DNA of 24,473 nt, taken from assembly GCA_031365375.1 (NCBI GenBank), contig JANLXZ010000178.1, positions 1 through 24,473 on the forward strand, given 5' to 3'. Below, one piece after another: positions 1-7,688 of the stretch; position 1 is the stretch's first letter, and the number at the start of each line of letters is the position of its first letter. The position numbers and the translations under genes were made by a program. The DNA comes from JAKFWF01 sp031365375 (lineage in GTDB: Bacteria > Pseudomonadota > Alphaproteobacteria > Rhizobiales > Hyphomicrobiaceae). The notes beneath the pieces were generated by a model, which ran no database searches, had not been told where the DNA came from, and saw nothing but the letters and a program-made list of their open reading frames with translations.

Positions 1-32
1 TTTGGTCCGTGCTGTGACGATGGGGTTAGCAC
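1..32 (-). CDS. possible first codons of the next gene (tilS expected by synteny), cut by the window edge
   Basis: A GTG at 32 on the minus strand lies 11 nt after the cpoB stop codon. It is preceded by an AGAGGA-type ribosome-binding site about 7 nt upstream, and the frame stays open to the window edge (V-L-T-P-S-S-Q-H-G-P). In many alphaproteobacteria tilS (tRNA-Ile lysidine synthetase) and ftsH follow cpoB, so tilS is the positional expectation. Ten codons are too few to identify a family, so the assignment is inference only. Confidence 0.25.
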   Translation of the reverse strand, partial: MLTPSSQHGP

Positions 33-43
33 CGCCTCGTCCT

Positions 44-1102
44 CTAGCAGCCTATCCGGCGGCGCTCGCTATCGGCGCGGGCCTTGATGGTCTGCGAGGC
101 GGCCGGAAATCGAGTATTCAATTCATTGTAGGACGTGCAAGCCGCTTCCTTCTGGCCCAGCCGGTCGAGCGACATCGCTAATTTCAAAAGGCTGTCCGGC
201 GCTTTGGCGCTACGAGCATATGTTTGATAGCCCTTCAAGAATGCCCCTGCTGCTTGCTTGAACTGCCCACGAACGAAGAATGACTCGCCGAGCCAATACT
301 GAGCATTGCCGGCAAGCGCATCGTTCGGGTGCCGTACCAAAAATTCGTCAAACGCTGTTTCGGCTGCTCCATAGTTTTGTTGCAGAAGATAGCCGTACGC
401 CGTTTCATATGATTGTTTGGGGTTTCCGGCATCACCACCGGGGATAGCAGCCGGCATCGGCCGCGACGTATCCTCGCCAATGATCTTCCCGATCTGATCG
501 TCACCGCCAATACCGCTTCCTGGCACCACCGTGGTTGAGCCGAAGCCGGTGGAAGGGCCGGCAGGCCGGATCGGTGGCGGCACAGCTGCGGCAATCCGGC
601 TATCGCCGGTTTCGGGTCCAGCGCTGCGACGACCGTTTAAGGCGCGGACCTGATCGCTCAACTGTTCGACCTGACCGACGAGCGCGCGCAGCTGAATTTC
701 GAGACCATCGACGCGCGATGCCGTTCCGGCTTGGTCGCCACCGCCGGATGAAATTGGACCTGGCGGCCTGTAACTCTGCGATGATGCGCCCGACGTTGCG
801 CCGCTGCCAGTGGTGCGGGCGAGCGATTCGAGCGTACCGATTGTAACCTGCAGATCGACCAATTGCTCTTCGAGCTGTTCGACGCGCGAGCGAAGCGGGT
901 TGTCGCTACCGCCTTTGGCCGTCGTGGCAGCCGGATCCGTCGTTCCAGCCGGCGCCGCCGGTCCTTTCGACTTGGTTTGCGACTTGGAAGGCGCACCCTG
1001 CGATTGACCGAACGGAGGGGGTTGCTGGGCAGCCGCCGATTGCGCCATAAACCCGGCGACGGCTAGGCATAATGGCACCGACAGCAAAACGTGCAATCGC
1101 AT
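44..1102 (-). CDS. cpoB: CpoB/YbgF, Tol-Pal-associated periplasmic TPR protein
   Basis: CpoB is a periplasmic partner of TolA that couples outer-membrane constriction to septal peptidoglycan synthesis. The 352-residue protein has a signal peptide (about 1-25, cleavage after Ala-Ala-Ala) and two predicted coiled-coil stretches (about 70-98 and 129-157), which in this family drive oligomerisation. A long Gly/Pro/Ser-rich linker follows. The last 115 residues are tetratricopeptide repeats, including the family-typical ALAGNAQYWLGESFF and a terminal RRRIGC. An in-frame ATG exists nine codons upstream, but the ATG at 1102 has a good GGAAGG site 7-8 nt before it and begins directly with the signal peptide, so it is preferred. 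It is the last complete gene of the minus-strand tol-pal locus, 183 nt beyond the Pal paralogue. Family length and position fit well. Confidence 0.93.
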   Translation of the reverse strand: MRLHVLLSVPLCLAVAGFMAQSAAAQQPPPFGQSQGAPSKSQTKSKGPAAPAGTTDPAATTAKGGSDNPLRSRVEQLEEQLVDLQVTIGTLESLARTTGSGATSGASSQSYRPPGPISSGGGDQAGTASRVDGLEIQLRALVGQVEQLSDQVRALNGRRSAGPETGDSRIAAAVPPPIRPAGPSTGFGSTTVVPGSGIGGDDQIGKIIGEDTSRPMPAAIPGGDAGNPKQSYETAYGYLLQQNYGAAETAFDEFLVRHPNDALAGNAQYWLGESFFVRGQFKQAAGAFLKGYQTYARSAKAPDSLLKLAMSLDRLGQKEAACTSYNELNTRFPAASQTIKARADSERRRIGC

Positions 1103-1285
1103 TTGACGTCCTTCCAAGACGGTCTGCAAACGAACCAGCGCCCTAGCGCAAAGCGCGCACGACGATTAACGCAACACCGCACGTGCAGGCTTGGCTGAGC
1201 GCTTACGAGCGCTCTTGAGCATTTCTGTGTCACCCGGTCAGTAAGATTTTGCGTGGCGCAGGGTTGAGCGTTTCACCGCTTGCTG

Positions 1286-2137
1286 TCAACGGGGAGACGC
1301 CGCCCCAGCGGTCGAGTTGTCTATCAACGTTATCGCGCGTCGATTCTGACTAGCACAGGCGTGATCATCGCATTGAGCGACCCGTCGCTCGCGCCCGTAT
1401 GCCACGGTACGCAGGCGCTCCGCTTTGACGCCGTCCTCGACCAATCGGGTGCGCACGACTTCCGCACGCGCCGCCGACAGAGTTTTGAGGTCTTCAGCAC
1501 TTCCAGGTTCGTCCGCGTGGCCCTCGACCACCACTTTGCGTTCTGGATGCAGCTTTAGCCACTCGGCTTGCTGAGCCAATGCTCGTCTGGCCCGAGCGCC
1601 TAATTCCGCACTCCCCTCGGCGAAAAATACCAAGTCGCCAGAGGCCGATCGAAACTCGTCTTGTGCTGATTTCGCGAACCCGGTCGCAGCCTTCACAGAC
1701 GTTCGCCACTCATTGATTGCAGGCGGAACCATTGGTTTCTCAGTTTGCGGACTGCCAAGGTAACTGACCTGGCTGCTGCCGGGTAACGTTGCCTGCTGCC
1801 GCACAGCCGATCCTTTGGTATAGATCCCCACCAGATCTTCGCGCGCTCGCGAAGCGCTATCTGACTCTGGATACCGTGCGACAAGCTGCTCGAGCTGGCG
1901 CTGAGCCGATTGCGTTTGTCCGTTCCGCAGGGCGGCTATCGCGTCCCGATAAAACTCCGCCGCGTCGTCGGATCGCGGTTGTGAATTTGGCGCCGCCGGT
2001 TGGCCGATGCTCACGACACCGATCAACACTTCCCGAGATTGGGCTCGAACATTGCTTGCGACGAGAACGACTGCGACGGCTGAAACGCTGGAGGCGACGC
2101 AAATACGAGCGACCAACCCAGTGCGCCAAATCGACAT
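1286..2137 (-). CDS. OmpA-domain Pal paralogue with a CpoB-like TPR N-terminal part, not lipidated
   Basis: This 283-residue exported protein lies between pal and cpoB. Residues 1-33 look like a signal peptide with an Ala-x-Ala-type end (VRAQ) and no lipobox cysteine, unlike Pal. Residues 57-107 resemble one or two TPR units of the CpoB type (EFYRDAIAALRNGQ, then ARYPESDSASRAREDL). Residues 165-275 form an OmpA/Pal peptidoglycan-binding domain. It keeps the Asp (D209 in GHADE) and Arg (R224) that bind meso-diaminopimelate in this family, and a cysteine pair (C256, C261) matching Pal C148/C153. The start is supported by GAGG 8 nt upstream. The inferred role is a soluble peptidoglycan-binding periplasmic protein linked to Tol-Pal. 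A function distinct from Pal is not demonstrated. Confidence 0.85.
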   Translation of the reverse strand: MSIWRTGLVARICVASSVSAVAVVLVASNVRAQSREVLIGVVSIGQPAAPNSQPRSDDAAEFYRDAIAALRNGQTQSAQRQLEQLVARYPESDSASRAREDLVGIYTKGSAVRQQATLPGSSQVSYLGSPQTEKPMVPPAINEWRTSVKAATGFAKSAQDEFRSASGDLVFFAEGSAELGARARRALAQQAEWLKLHPERKVVVEGHADEPGSAEDLKTLSAARAEVVRTRLVEDGVKAERLRTVAYGRERRVAQCDDHACASQNRRAITLIDNSTAGAASPR

Positions 2138-2230
2138 GCGCGTACCTCGGAACGAACGAAACCCCAGCTAAGGGCTATAATTAGCCTCAACTGGGGCAAA
2201 ATTTTGATAAAGCGACGAAATTCAGCCGGA

Positions 2231-2761
2231 TTATCGGCGCGGAGGCGCCGCATCAGCGGTGCGATTATTCAGGACAGTCTGGGCACGCCGATTCTGTGAC
2301 CAGCATGAGATATCATTGCAAACCGCCACTGGACGCTCTTTACCGAACGAGATTGTTCGCACGCGCTGACCGCTCACGCCATTTCGACTGAGGAATTCAC
2401 GAACAGATTGAGCCCGCTTGGCGCCGAGTGCGATGTTGTATTCCCGCGTGCCGCGTTCGTCCGCATGCCCCTCGATGGTGATCGAATACTGAGCATACTG
2501 TTGCAGCCAGCGCGCCTGTCCGCTCAACGTCTGCTGCGCCTCCGGCGTCAAATCGGTTTGATCAGTCGAGAAGTAGACGATATCGCCGACGTTCTGCGCG
2601 AAATCACGCTGCGATCCTGGCGTGGCGCTGCCCTTGCCACCTGGACCGAGTTGGGCGCTGTCCGGCGTCAATTCTTTGTTGGCGCAGGCCGCCAGTGAGG
2701 TCATCACCACCAGCGCCGCAGCCGCTCGGGCCAAACGTGACCACCGGGTCGAGATCTCCAT
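2231..2761 (-). CDS. pal: Pal, peptidoglycan-associated lipoprotein
   Basis: Pal anchors the outer membrane to peptidoglycan and is moved to the division site by TolQRA and TolB. The 176-residue form has a lipoprotein signal with lipobox Leu-Ala-Ala-Cys (C26) and a flexible Gly/Ser linker. An OmpA-like domain (about 58-166) carries the peptidoglycan-contact residues D101 (GHADERGT) and R116. The C148/C153 pair probably forms a disulfide. The frame is open 40 codons further upstream, but the ATG at 2761 is preceded by AAGGAAGGA and leads straight into the lipoprotein signal, so the longer version is unlikely. A terminator upstream (3001-3058) separates it from the tolB/lipoprotein part, so pal probably has its own promoter between 2762 and 3000. 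The Pal paralogue follows 93 nt downstream on the same strand. Confidence 0.95.
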   Translation of the reverse strand: MEISTRWSRLARAAAALVVMTSLAACANKELTPDSAQLGPGGKGSATPGSQRDFAQNVGDIVYFSTDQTDLTPEAQQTLSGQARWLQQYAQYSITIEGHADERGTREYNIALGAKRAQSVREFLSRNGVSGQRVRTISFGKERPVAVCNDISCWSQNRRAQTVLNNRTADAAPPRR

Positions 2762-3101
2762 CACCAATTCCTTCCTTGCAGCGAGCCTTCGCCGAACACC
2801 CGTCAATCGGGGGACCATGAAGACGCTTAGAAAACGATACGACGCGGGGACACGATATGGATTGGCTCGTAGCGCGCTCATCGTACGAAAATGTGGCCAA
2901 AACGAACGAAAAACGAGTTCGGCCGCTAGCTAACGATAATAAACCGCCACGTCTCGATTCGCCGCGATCAAAAACCTGCCCGATCGCAAATACCTGTGCA
3001 AAAAAGCAAAAGAAGAAGGCCGAACTGCCAGTGCGCGATGCGCTGGCAAGTCGGCCTTCGATAACGATCCAATAGCGGCGAACCGCTAAAAGATACGCAA
3101 A
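2762..3101. other. gene-free stretch upstream of pal
   Basis: No convincing coding sequence is seen. The stretch holds the pal ribosome-binding site, presumably the pal promoter (no clear -35/-10 pair recognised), and the intrinsic terminator of the small lipoprotein gene at 3001-3058. The pal frame stays open to 2881, but its product there looks non-coding. Confidence 0.6.
3001..3058 (-). terminator. Rho-independent terminator after the small lipoprotein gene
   Basis: The arms AAGGCCGA (3016-3023) and TCGGCCTT (3051-3058) pair. After a 2x2 internal loop, TGCCAGTGC (3026-3034) pairs with GCGCTGGCA (3040-3048), leaving a five-base loop. Read on the minus strand, the stem is followed by a T-rich tract (3001-3015) that ends in a run of Ts. 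The hairpin begins 44 nt past the stop of the 42-residue lipoprotein gene. Confidence 0.8.
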
Positions 3102-3230
3102 TTACTGAGCAACCGACGAAACGACGGCGGCATCTGCACCGAGCTTCATTGGTGTGTGTGCTACTTCTTTGCGGCACGCGCCAAGAGCGACGGCTGCAAT
3201 TACAGTGATAAGAACGATAGCGCCCTTCAT
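3102..3230 (-). CDS. 42-residue lipoprotein inside the tol-pal locus
   Basis: This short reading frame encodes a signal peptide (MKGAIVLITVIAAVALGAC) with a clear lipobox Leu-Gly-Ala-Cys, so C19 would be the acylated N-terminus of a mature peptide of only 24 residues ending in SSVAQ. The residue after Cys is Arg, followed by Lys-Glu. There is no Asp at +2, so outer-membrane sorting is plausible under the Lol rule known from enterobacteria. A good ribosome-binding site (AGGAG, 8-9 nt upstream) and a terminator just downstream mark it as a real gene. It lies 408 nt beyond tolB and is on the same strand as tolB and pal. Similar tiny lipoproteins occur in Hyphomicrobiales, but I do not recognise a named family and assign no function. 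Confidence 0.8.
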   Translation of the reverse strand: MKGAIVLITVIAAVALGACRKEVAHTPMKLGADAAVVSSVAQ

Positions 3231-3638
3231 TGTATTCTCTCCTATGCTGTCCCTGGCCTTACCGAACTTCGATCAGCGAACGACCCTTCGGTCGCAACCC
3301 CTAGCGAATCTCTGCAGGCTGTTCGGCTGTTGCCATGTATTGAGCTACTGGCGTGGAGGGTTCAGATCAAGCACTGCGGTCGACAGGTGACTGTTTTCCA
3401 ACAGGCTTGGTGCGGAAATACCACGCCGTGGTTTTTGGTTCCCAGCCCCCTTGGACGCTCGTGTCCACGCACGCGAGAGCTTGAAACTACGCAACAAAAC
3501 GCCCCAGGCTGATCTGGTCTGGGCATGGTAAACATAGTTCCCGATTTGGCTTAACAAGTCATGAACAGCCGCTGGACGGCGTGTGGAGGACCTGTGGGCA
3601 ACTCCACCGAAAATGACGCGCGACCGGCCGCCTGCGAC
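3231..3638. other. gene-free stretch between tolB and the small lipoprotein gene
   Basis: No reading frame here looks like a protein, and I see no tRNA or large repeat. Only short hairpins occur, for example a five-base-pair stem around 3277-3290 and one around 3451-3466. It presumably contains the tolB 3' end and the promoter of the small lipoprotein gene. Confidence 0.5.
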
Positions 3639-4976
3639 TCAGGTGAGCAAGGGTGACCAAGCTGGGTCTGAACCAAAGCCCGGTGTCGGCACCTGGCGCT
3701 CGTTGTAGCCGGTGATGTCGACCGAGAATAGCTTAGGACCGCCGCTGGCCCCTTGGCTCTCACGGAAGAACATCAATACGCGCCCATTCGGCGCCCAGGT
3801 AGGGCCTTCGTTGTGGTAGCCCTCGGTCAGGATGCGTTCGCCCGATCCGTCAGGCTTCATGACGCCGATTAAGAATGCACTCGACATCTGCTTCGTGAAG
3901 GCGATGTAATCGCCTCGTGGCGACCACACCGGCGTCGAATACCGGCCATCACCCCCACTCAGGCGCCGAATACCGCCTGGCCCCATGACGTACAACTGCT
4001 GGTGGCCGTCACGATCGGATTCGAAAGCGATTTCGCGGCCATCAGGAGAGAAGGATGGACCAGTGTTGATGCCACCGCCCTGAGTTAAATTGCGTACCTG
4101 CTTCGAGCGCAGATCCATTTCCAATAACCCCGAGTCGCCGCCGTTCTGCAGGCTCATCACCAACCGCTGACCATCGGGCGAAAACCTGGGCGCGAACGTC
4201 ATGCCTTGGAAGTTGCCAACGACCTCCCGTTGGCCGGTCTCGATATTCATCAGCATCACCCGCGGCTGATCGCCAACGTACTGCATGTACGTGATTTCCT
4301 GCGTGGTCGGCGAAAAGCGCGGCGTCAGCACCAGTTCGCGGCCCTGCGTTAACAGACGCAGATTTGCGCCATCCTGGTCCATGAGCGCGAGACGCTTGAG
4401 GCGCTTGTCCTTGGGGCCGGTTTCGTCGACGTACACGATACGGGTGTCGAAATAACGCGCTCCGCCGGTCAGCTTTTCATAGGTTATATCAGCCACCTGA
4501 TGGGCGATGCGCCGCCAATTCTGTGGGGTTGCCGTCAGCCGTTTGCCATCGAGCGGTTTGCTGGTGATCACGTCCCAGACCCGCATCTCGACTTGGATCC
4601 GGCCATCAGGGGCAAGCCCCGCTTGGCCGACGATCAAAGCTTCGGCGCCCACCGAGCGCCAGTTGGCATAGTTGGGCGCAACCTGCACATTCTGCACGCG
4701 ATCGATGAAGGCGGCGCGATCGATTGGCTGGAACAGCCCACTGTTGCCGAGATCGGCTGCCACGACGTTGGCGATGTCGGCACCGAGCTTTGGATCGGCA
4801 CTCATGAACTCCGGGATAGCGATCGGAATCGGCCTGATCTGACCCTTCTGCTGCTCACCTGAGACCTGCGCCAACGCCGAGTGACTGCCGAAAGCACCCG
4901 CTGCCAAGCCTAGACCAACGCCGGCCAGGACTGATCGCCGATCGGTGCGGAATTCGAACATTGGTTTGCAACTCAT
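3639..4976 (-). CDS. tolB: TolB, periplasmic beta-propeller of the Tol-Pal system
   Basis: TolB binds Pal and TolA in the periplasm and regulates Pal release from peptidoglycan. The 445-residue product has a signal region with a twin arginine (TDRRSVLAG, residues 11-19), a hydrophobic stretch (about 16-30) and a likely cleavage after SALA. An N-terminal alpha/beta domain follows (about 45-170). A six-bladed propeller is marked by WD40-like PD40 motifs such as FSPDGQRLVMS, FSPDGREIAFESDRDG, WSPRGDYIAF and WAPNGRVLMFF. The start at 4976 has GAGG 9 nt upstream. An internal ATG at 4961 lacks a ribosome-binding site. The gene follows tolA by 30 nt. The twin arginine suggests possible Tat export. 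The charged residues and modest hydrophobic core fit Tat, but Sec export cannot be excluded. Confidence 0.95.
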   Translation of the reverse strand: MSCKPMFEFRTDRRSVLAGVGLGLAAGAFGSHSALAQVSGEQQKGQIRPIPIAIPEFMSADPKLGADIANVVAADLGNSGLFQPIDRAAFIDRVQNVQVAPNYANWRSVGAEALIVGQAGLAPDGRIQVEMRVWDVITSKPLDGKRLTATPQNWRRIAHQVADITYEKLTGGARYFDTRIVYVDETGPKDKRLKRLALMDQDGANLRLLTQGRELVLTPRFSPTTQEITYMQYVGDQPRVMLMNIETGQREVVGNFQGMTFAPRFSPDGQRLVMSLQNGGDSGLLEMDLRSKQVRNLTQGGGINTGPSFSPDGREIAFESDRDGHQQLYVMGPGGIRRLSGGDGRYSTPVWSPRGDYIAFTKQMSSAFLIGVMKPDGSGERILTEGYHNEGPTWAPNGRVLMFFRESQGASGGPKLFSVDITGYNERQVPTPGFGSDPAWSPLLT

Positions 4977-5006
4977 CTTGGCTGACCTCGGTCTTTCGAC
5001 TTGTCT

Positions 5007-6158
5007 TCAAAGCGCTTGGTTGGGATTGAATTTCCAGGTGATTTCACGCCACATCGCATACTGTTCCTGTGGCAAGTGGAACGGTGCGCACGTTTGCACG
5101 GCCCGTAGCGCGGCGCGCTCTGCTTGGTCCGAAAGCGGGTTGCTCTTGTCGGTTTGCGTCACTTTCGGCTCGCCTTGAAGCGTTCCGTCCTGATTTAGGT
5201 TCCACTTCAACGTGACGACAGGTGCACTGACACCGCCGCCGGCGAGCGGCTTATTCCAACATTGCTCAAAAGCGGAATTCAATATCGCGACGATCATTTG
5301 CTCGGCGCGCGCTTTGTTGACGCTGTCGGTGCCCGTCTTCGTGCCCGCTGTCGGTCCCTTCGCAGTCGTCGGCTTCGATGGCGGCGTTTCCGCCCCAGCC
5401 GCCGCCGACGGCTGATCCGGTACCTTGTTCAAGAGATCCGCCATTTGTTGGTCGAACGACTTGCTCTTTCGGGTCACTTCAGCCGCCTTCTTACGCTCCG
5501 CGTCTTCCTTCTTTTTCTTATCCTCGGCGAGCTTTTTCTTAGCGAGATCGTCGGCGCGCTTTTTCTCTTCGGCCTTCTTCTTGTCTTCGGCGTTTTTAAG
5601 CTCTTCGATCTTTTTGAGCTCTTCGGCTTTACGCAATTCCTCGGCTTTTTTCTTCAGCTCTTCATCAAGACGCTGCAGTTCGGCGAGCTTATCGTCGATT
5701 TTTTTCTTTTCCTCCGGCGTCGGCCCATCTGGGACCGGCGGGGGTGGCGCCTTCTCGATCAAAGCGGCGATCTGATCGGGCACCGGCGGTGGTGGCGGCG
5801 GCTCGACTTTGACTGGCTCGGGCGGCGGCGGTGGCGGCGTCTCAACCTTCACCGGCTCTGGCGGCGGTGGTGGCGGCTCGGCAGCGGCTGGCGGCGGGGG
5901 CTCGACCGCACGCACCGGCTTTGGCTTCGGCGCATCCTTTGGCGACGGCGCCTTGCCAGCACTCATCGCCGCCTCCTCGATCTTGGAAAGGCTATCACCC
6001 TTCTTCTGCTTCAATTCGAGATCGATCGCCGAGATGATCGACACCTCGACCGGAATTTCATCCGGCAGTTTCAGGGGTTGAGTCATGTTGAAGCCGATCA
6101 ACGCCCAGACGAGGACGCCAACGTGCAGCAGGACCGAAATGACGAGCCCGAAGGACAC
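5007..6158 (-). CDS. tolA: TolA, inner-membrane to periplasm linker of Tol-Pal
   Basis: TolA is energised by TolQ/TolR and reaches across the periplasm to TolB/Pal. The 383-residue protein has one N-terminal transmembrane helix (about 2-24). A proline-rich region (about 85-145) contains two copies of a PPPPPPEPVKVE unit. A long Lys/Glu/Ala helical segment (about 148-232) and a TonB-like C-terminal domain (about 282-380) with two cysteines (C300, C357) follow. The start is GTG at 6158, eight nt past the tolR stop, with a GGAGG site about 12 nt upstream, which is a slightly long spacing. No in-frame ATG fits better, because the transmembrane helix begins directly. Domain order and operon position make the call firm despite the low-complexity middle. 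Confidence 0.93.
   Translation of the reverse strand: MSFGLVISVLLHVGVLVWALIGFNMTQPLKLPDEIPVEVSIISAIDLELKQKKGDSLSKIEEAAMSAGKAPSPKDAPKPKPVRAVEPPPPAAAEPPPPPPEPVKVETPPPPPPEPVKVEPPPPPPVPDQIAALIEKAPPPPVPDGPTPEEKKKIDDKLAELQRLDEELKKKAEELRKAEELKKIEELKNAEDKKKAEEKKRADDLAKKKLAEDKKKKEDAERKKAAEVTRKSKSFDQQMADLLNKVPDQPSAAAGAETPPSKPTTAKGPTAGTKTGTDSVNKARAEQMIVAILNSAFEQCWNKPLAGGGVSAPVVTLKWNLNQDGTLQGEPKVTQTDKSNPLSDQAERAALRAVQTCAPFHLPQEQYAMWREITWKFNPNQAL
5775..5895. repeat. GC-rich tandem-like repeat encoding the TolA proline-rich region
   Basis: Runs of GGC/GGT (CCG/CCA on the coding strand) alternate with two near-identical units that encode six prolines followed by EPVKVE. The stretch is prone to slippage and probably varies in copy number between strains. 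Confidence 0.6.
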
Positions 6159-6166
6159 GATAGCGC

Positions 6167-6640
6167 TTAACCTCCTGCTTCCGTTTCGGTGACGAGCGAC
6201 AGCTTGCGGAAACCTGATTCCTTAATCCGCGACATCACCCGGGCGACGGTGCCGTAATCGACCGTTCGGTCACCGCGCACAAAGATGGCTTCGTCATTTG
6301 CGCCATCGCCGCCGCGGGCCTTCATGATCGCCTGAAGTTTAGGCCCGAGCTCATCCATGGTGATCGTGTCTTTGTCCTGTTGCCCTAGGTAAATACGGCC
6401 ATCCTTGGCAATAGACACGACCACGGGCTCTTTATTTTGGCTGTCAAGTTGCTTGCCCTTGGCCTGCGGCAGATCCAACGGTACGCCGCCGGTCATCAAC
6501 GGCGCTGCCACCATGAAGATGATCAACAGCACCAGCATCACATCGACGAACGGCGTTACGTTGATCTCGCTCATCGGCGCGTGACGTTTGGTGCGCCGTT
6601 TGCGCCCTCCGCCTCCCGCCGCTTTGATGCTCGCACCCAT
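6167..6640 (-). CDS. tolR: TolR, ExbD/TolR-family proton-channel subunit
   Basis: TolR pairs with TolQ to harvest the proton motive force for TolA. The 157-residue protein has a basic cytoplasmic N-terminus (RKRRTKR), one transmembrane helix (about 29-49) containing the conserved channel aspartate D33 in INVTPFVDVMLVLLI, and a periplasmic ExbD domain. That domain includes the family segment IFVRGDRTVDYGTVARVMSRI. AAGGA 6-7 nt upstream supports the ATG at 6640. The gene follows tolQ by 9 nt and precedes tolA by 8 nt, so the three are almost certainly one transcript. Confidence 0.96.
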   Translation of the reverse strand: MGASIKAAGGGGRKRRTKRHAPMSEINVTPFVDVMLVLLIIFMVAAPLMTGGVPLDLPQAKGKQLDSQNKEPVVVSIAKDGRIYLGQQDKDTITMDELGPKLQAIMKARGGDGANDEAIFVRGDRTVDYGTVARVMSRIKESGFRKLSLVTETEAGG

Positions 6641-6649
6641 GGCCTATCC

Positions 6650-7351
6650 TTAGCTCCGAACATCAATCTGGCGGGAAACAATGGCGGAAAATTCGTCGGC
6701 GAAGGCTTCAAGCCGTTGACCGAGCCTTGAAGCATCAGCGGAAAACTTGTTGTAAAAAACAACCGCCGGGATCGCGGCAACGAGACCGATAGCGGTCGCA
6801 AACAGGGCTTCGGCGATACCCGGGGCGACGACTGCAAGACTGGTATTCTTCGAAAGCGCGATTGACTGGAAGCTCGTCATGATGCCCCAAACCGTGCCGA
6901 AAAGACCGACGAAGGGGGCCGTCGAACCGACTGTTGCCAGAAAAAGTAGCCGCCGTTCGAGACGTTCCATCTCGCGGCTGATCGTTACGTCCATGACCTT
7001 TTCAACGCGCATCTGGATGCCACCCAGCGCCCGAATGTTACCTTCGACGGACCTTTTCCACTCTCGCATCGCGGCGACGAACAAGGCGGCCATCGCAATG
7101 GTGTTGCCACGCGCGAGCCCGCTGTAAAGCTCTTCGAGGGACTGGCCCGACCAAAACAGCTGCTCGAACTTGTCGGCTTCACTGCGTGCGCGCCGGAACG
7201 ACACCAGCTTCTCGACGATGATTGCCCACGACCAAACGGACGCCAATAAGAGGCCGACCATGACGATTTTCACGACGATGTGCGCGGATAAGAATAGATC
7301 CAGGAACGCCGTCGATCCCACTCCGCCCGCGCCCTTCAAACCTTCAACCAT
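6650..7351 (-). CDS. tolQ: TolQ, MotA/TolQ/ExbB-family proton-channel subunit
   Basis: TolQ forms the proton channel with TolR and transmits energy to TolA. The 233-residue protein shows the family layout. A first transmembrane helix (about 24-46) is followed by a large cytoplasmic loop, then two more helices (about 138-160 and 173-195). These carry the conserved stretches LLFLATVGSTAPFVGLFGTV and EALFATAIGLVAAIPAVVFYN. The ATG at 7351 has only a close AGGGAA, so the exact start is less certain. The usual upstream neighbour ybgC (acyl-CoA thioesterase) is absent. A 337-nt divergent intergenic region toward hpt begins here, so the main tol promoter should lie in it. Confidence 0.95.
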   Translation of the reverse strand: MVEGLKGAGGVGSTAFLDLFLSAHIVVKIVMVGLLLASVWSWAIIVEKLVSFRRARSEADKFEQLFWSGQSLEELYSGLARGNTIAMAALFVAAMREWKRSVEGNIRALGGIQMRVEKVMDVTISREMERLERRLLFLATVGSTAPFVGLFGTVWGIMTSFQSIALSKNTSLAVVAPGIAEALFATAIGLVAAIPAVVFYNKFSADASRLGQRLEAFADEFSAIVSRQIDVRS

Positions 7352-7688
7352 TTCCCTACCCGCGCTTTCGCATTTGTATCAATCCACTGATGTTGACCGG
7401 CTGCGATCGAACAACCAGAAGCAGGCCGGAACATCACTGTCCCGACCCAGAGCACACCTCGGCGAGATTCGGCACCCGACACACGGTCCTTCTTACAGGT
7501 CCTGTCGCGATGCAATATGACGGAATGACGGCCCTCTTGCGCCGACATGCGTATGAATTGCCGCACTTTTCAACAGTTCTGTAGGTCTTTGCTAGGTGCA
7601 GATGCGGTTGTCGACGAAAGGTTGCACCATCGCCGCATTCGTCGGATATCTATCATTGGAAACGCATTCCGGGAGATGAAACTTAATC
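7352..7688. other. divergent intergenic region between tolQ and hpt
   Basis: No supported gene lies here. It must hold the promoters of the leftward tol operon and of the rightward hpt/receiver pair, but I could not recognise a convincing -35/-10 pair or operator. A short frame starting MLTGC near 7390 is not credible as a lipoprotein because it lacks a hydrophobic signal. Confidence 0.5.

Noticed and set aside
1197..1214. GAGCGC/GCGCTC hairpin between the Pal paralogue and cpoB
   Set aside because: The stem is only 6 bp with no T-tract on either strand, so a terminator is not supported.
2762..2881. N-terminal extension of Pal by 40 codons
   Set aside because: The lipoprotein signal and the AAGGAAGGA site place the start at 2761. 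The extension is hydrophilic and would bury the signal peptide.
5262..6170. 302-residue plus-strand reading frame opposite tolA
   Set aside because: It is a shadow of the repetitive GC-rich tolA gene and is composed of Arg/Leu/Trp runs with no domain.
7390..7584. 64-residue frame beginning MLTGC, resembling a lipobox
   Set aside because: There is no hydrophobic signal before the Cys and the rest is Arg/His-rich noise.
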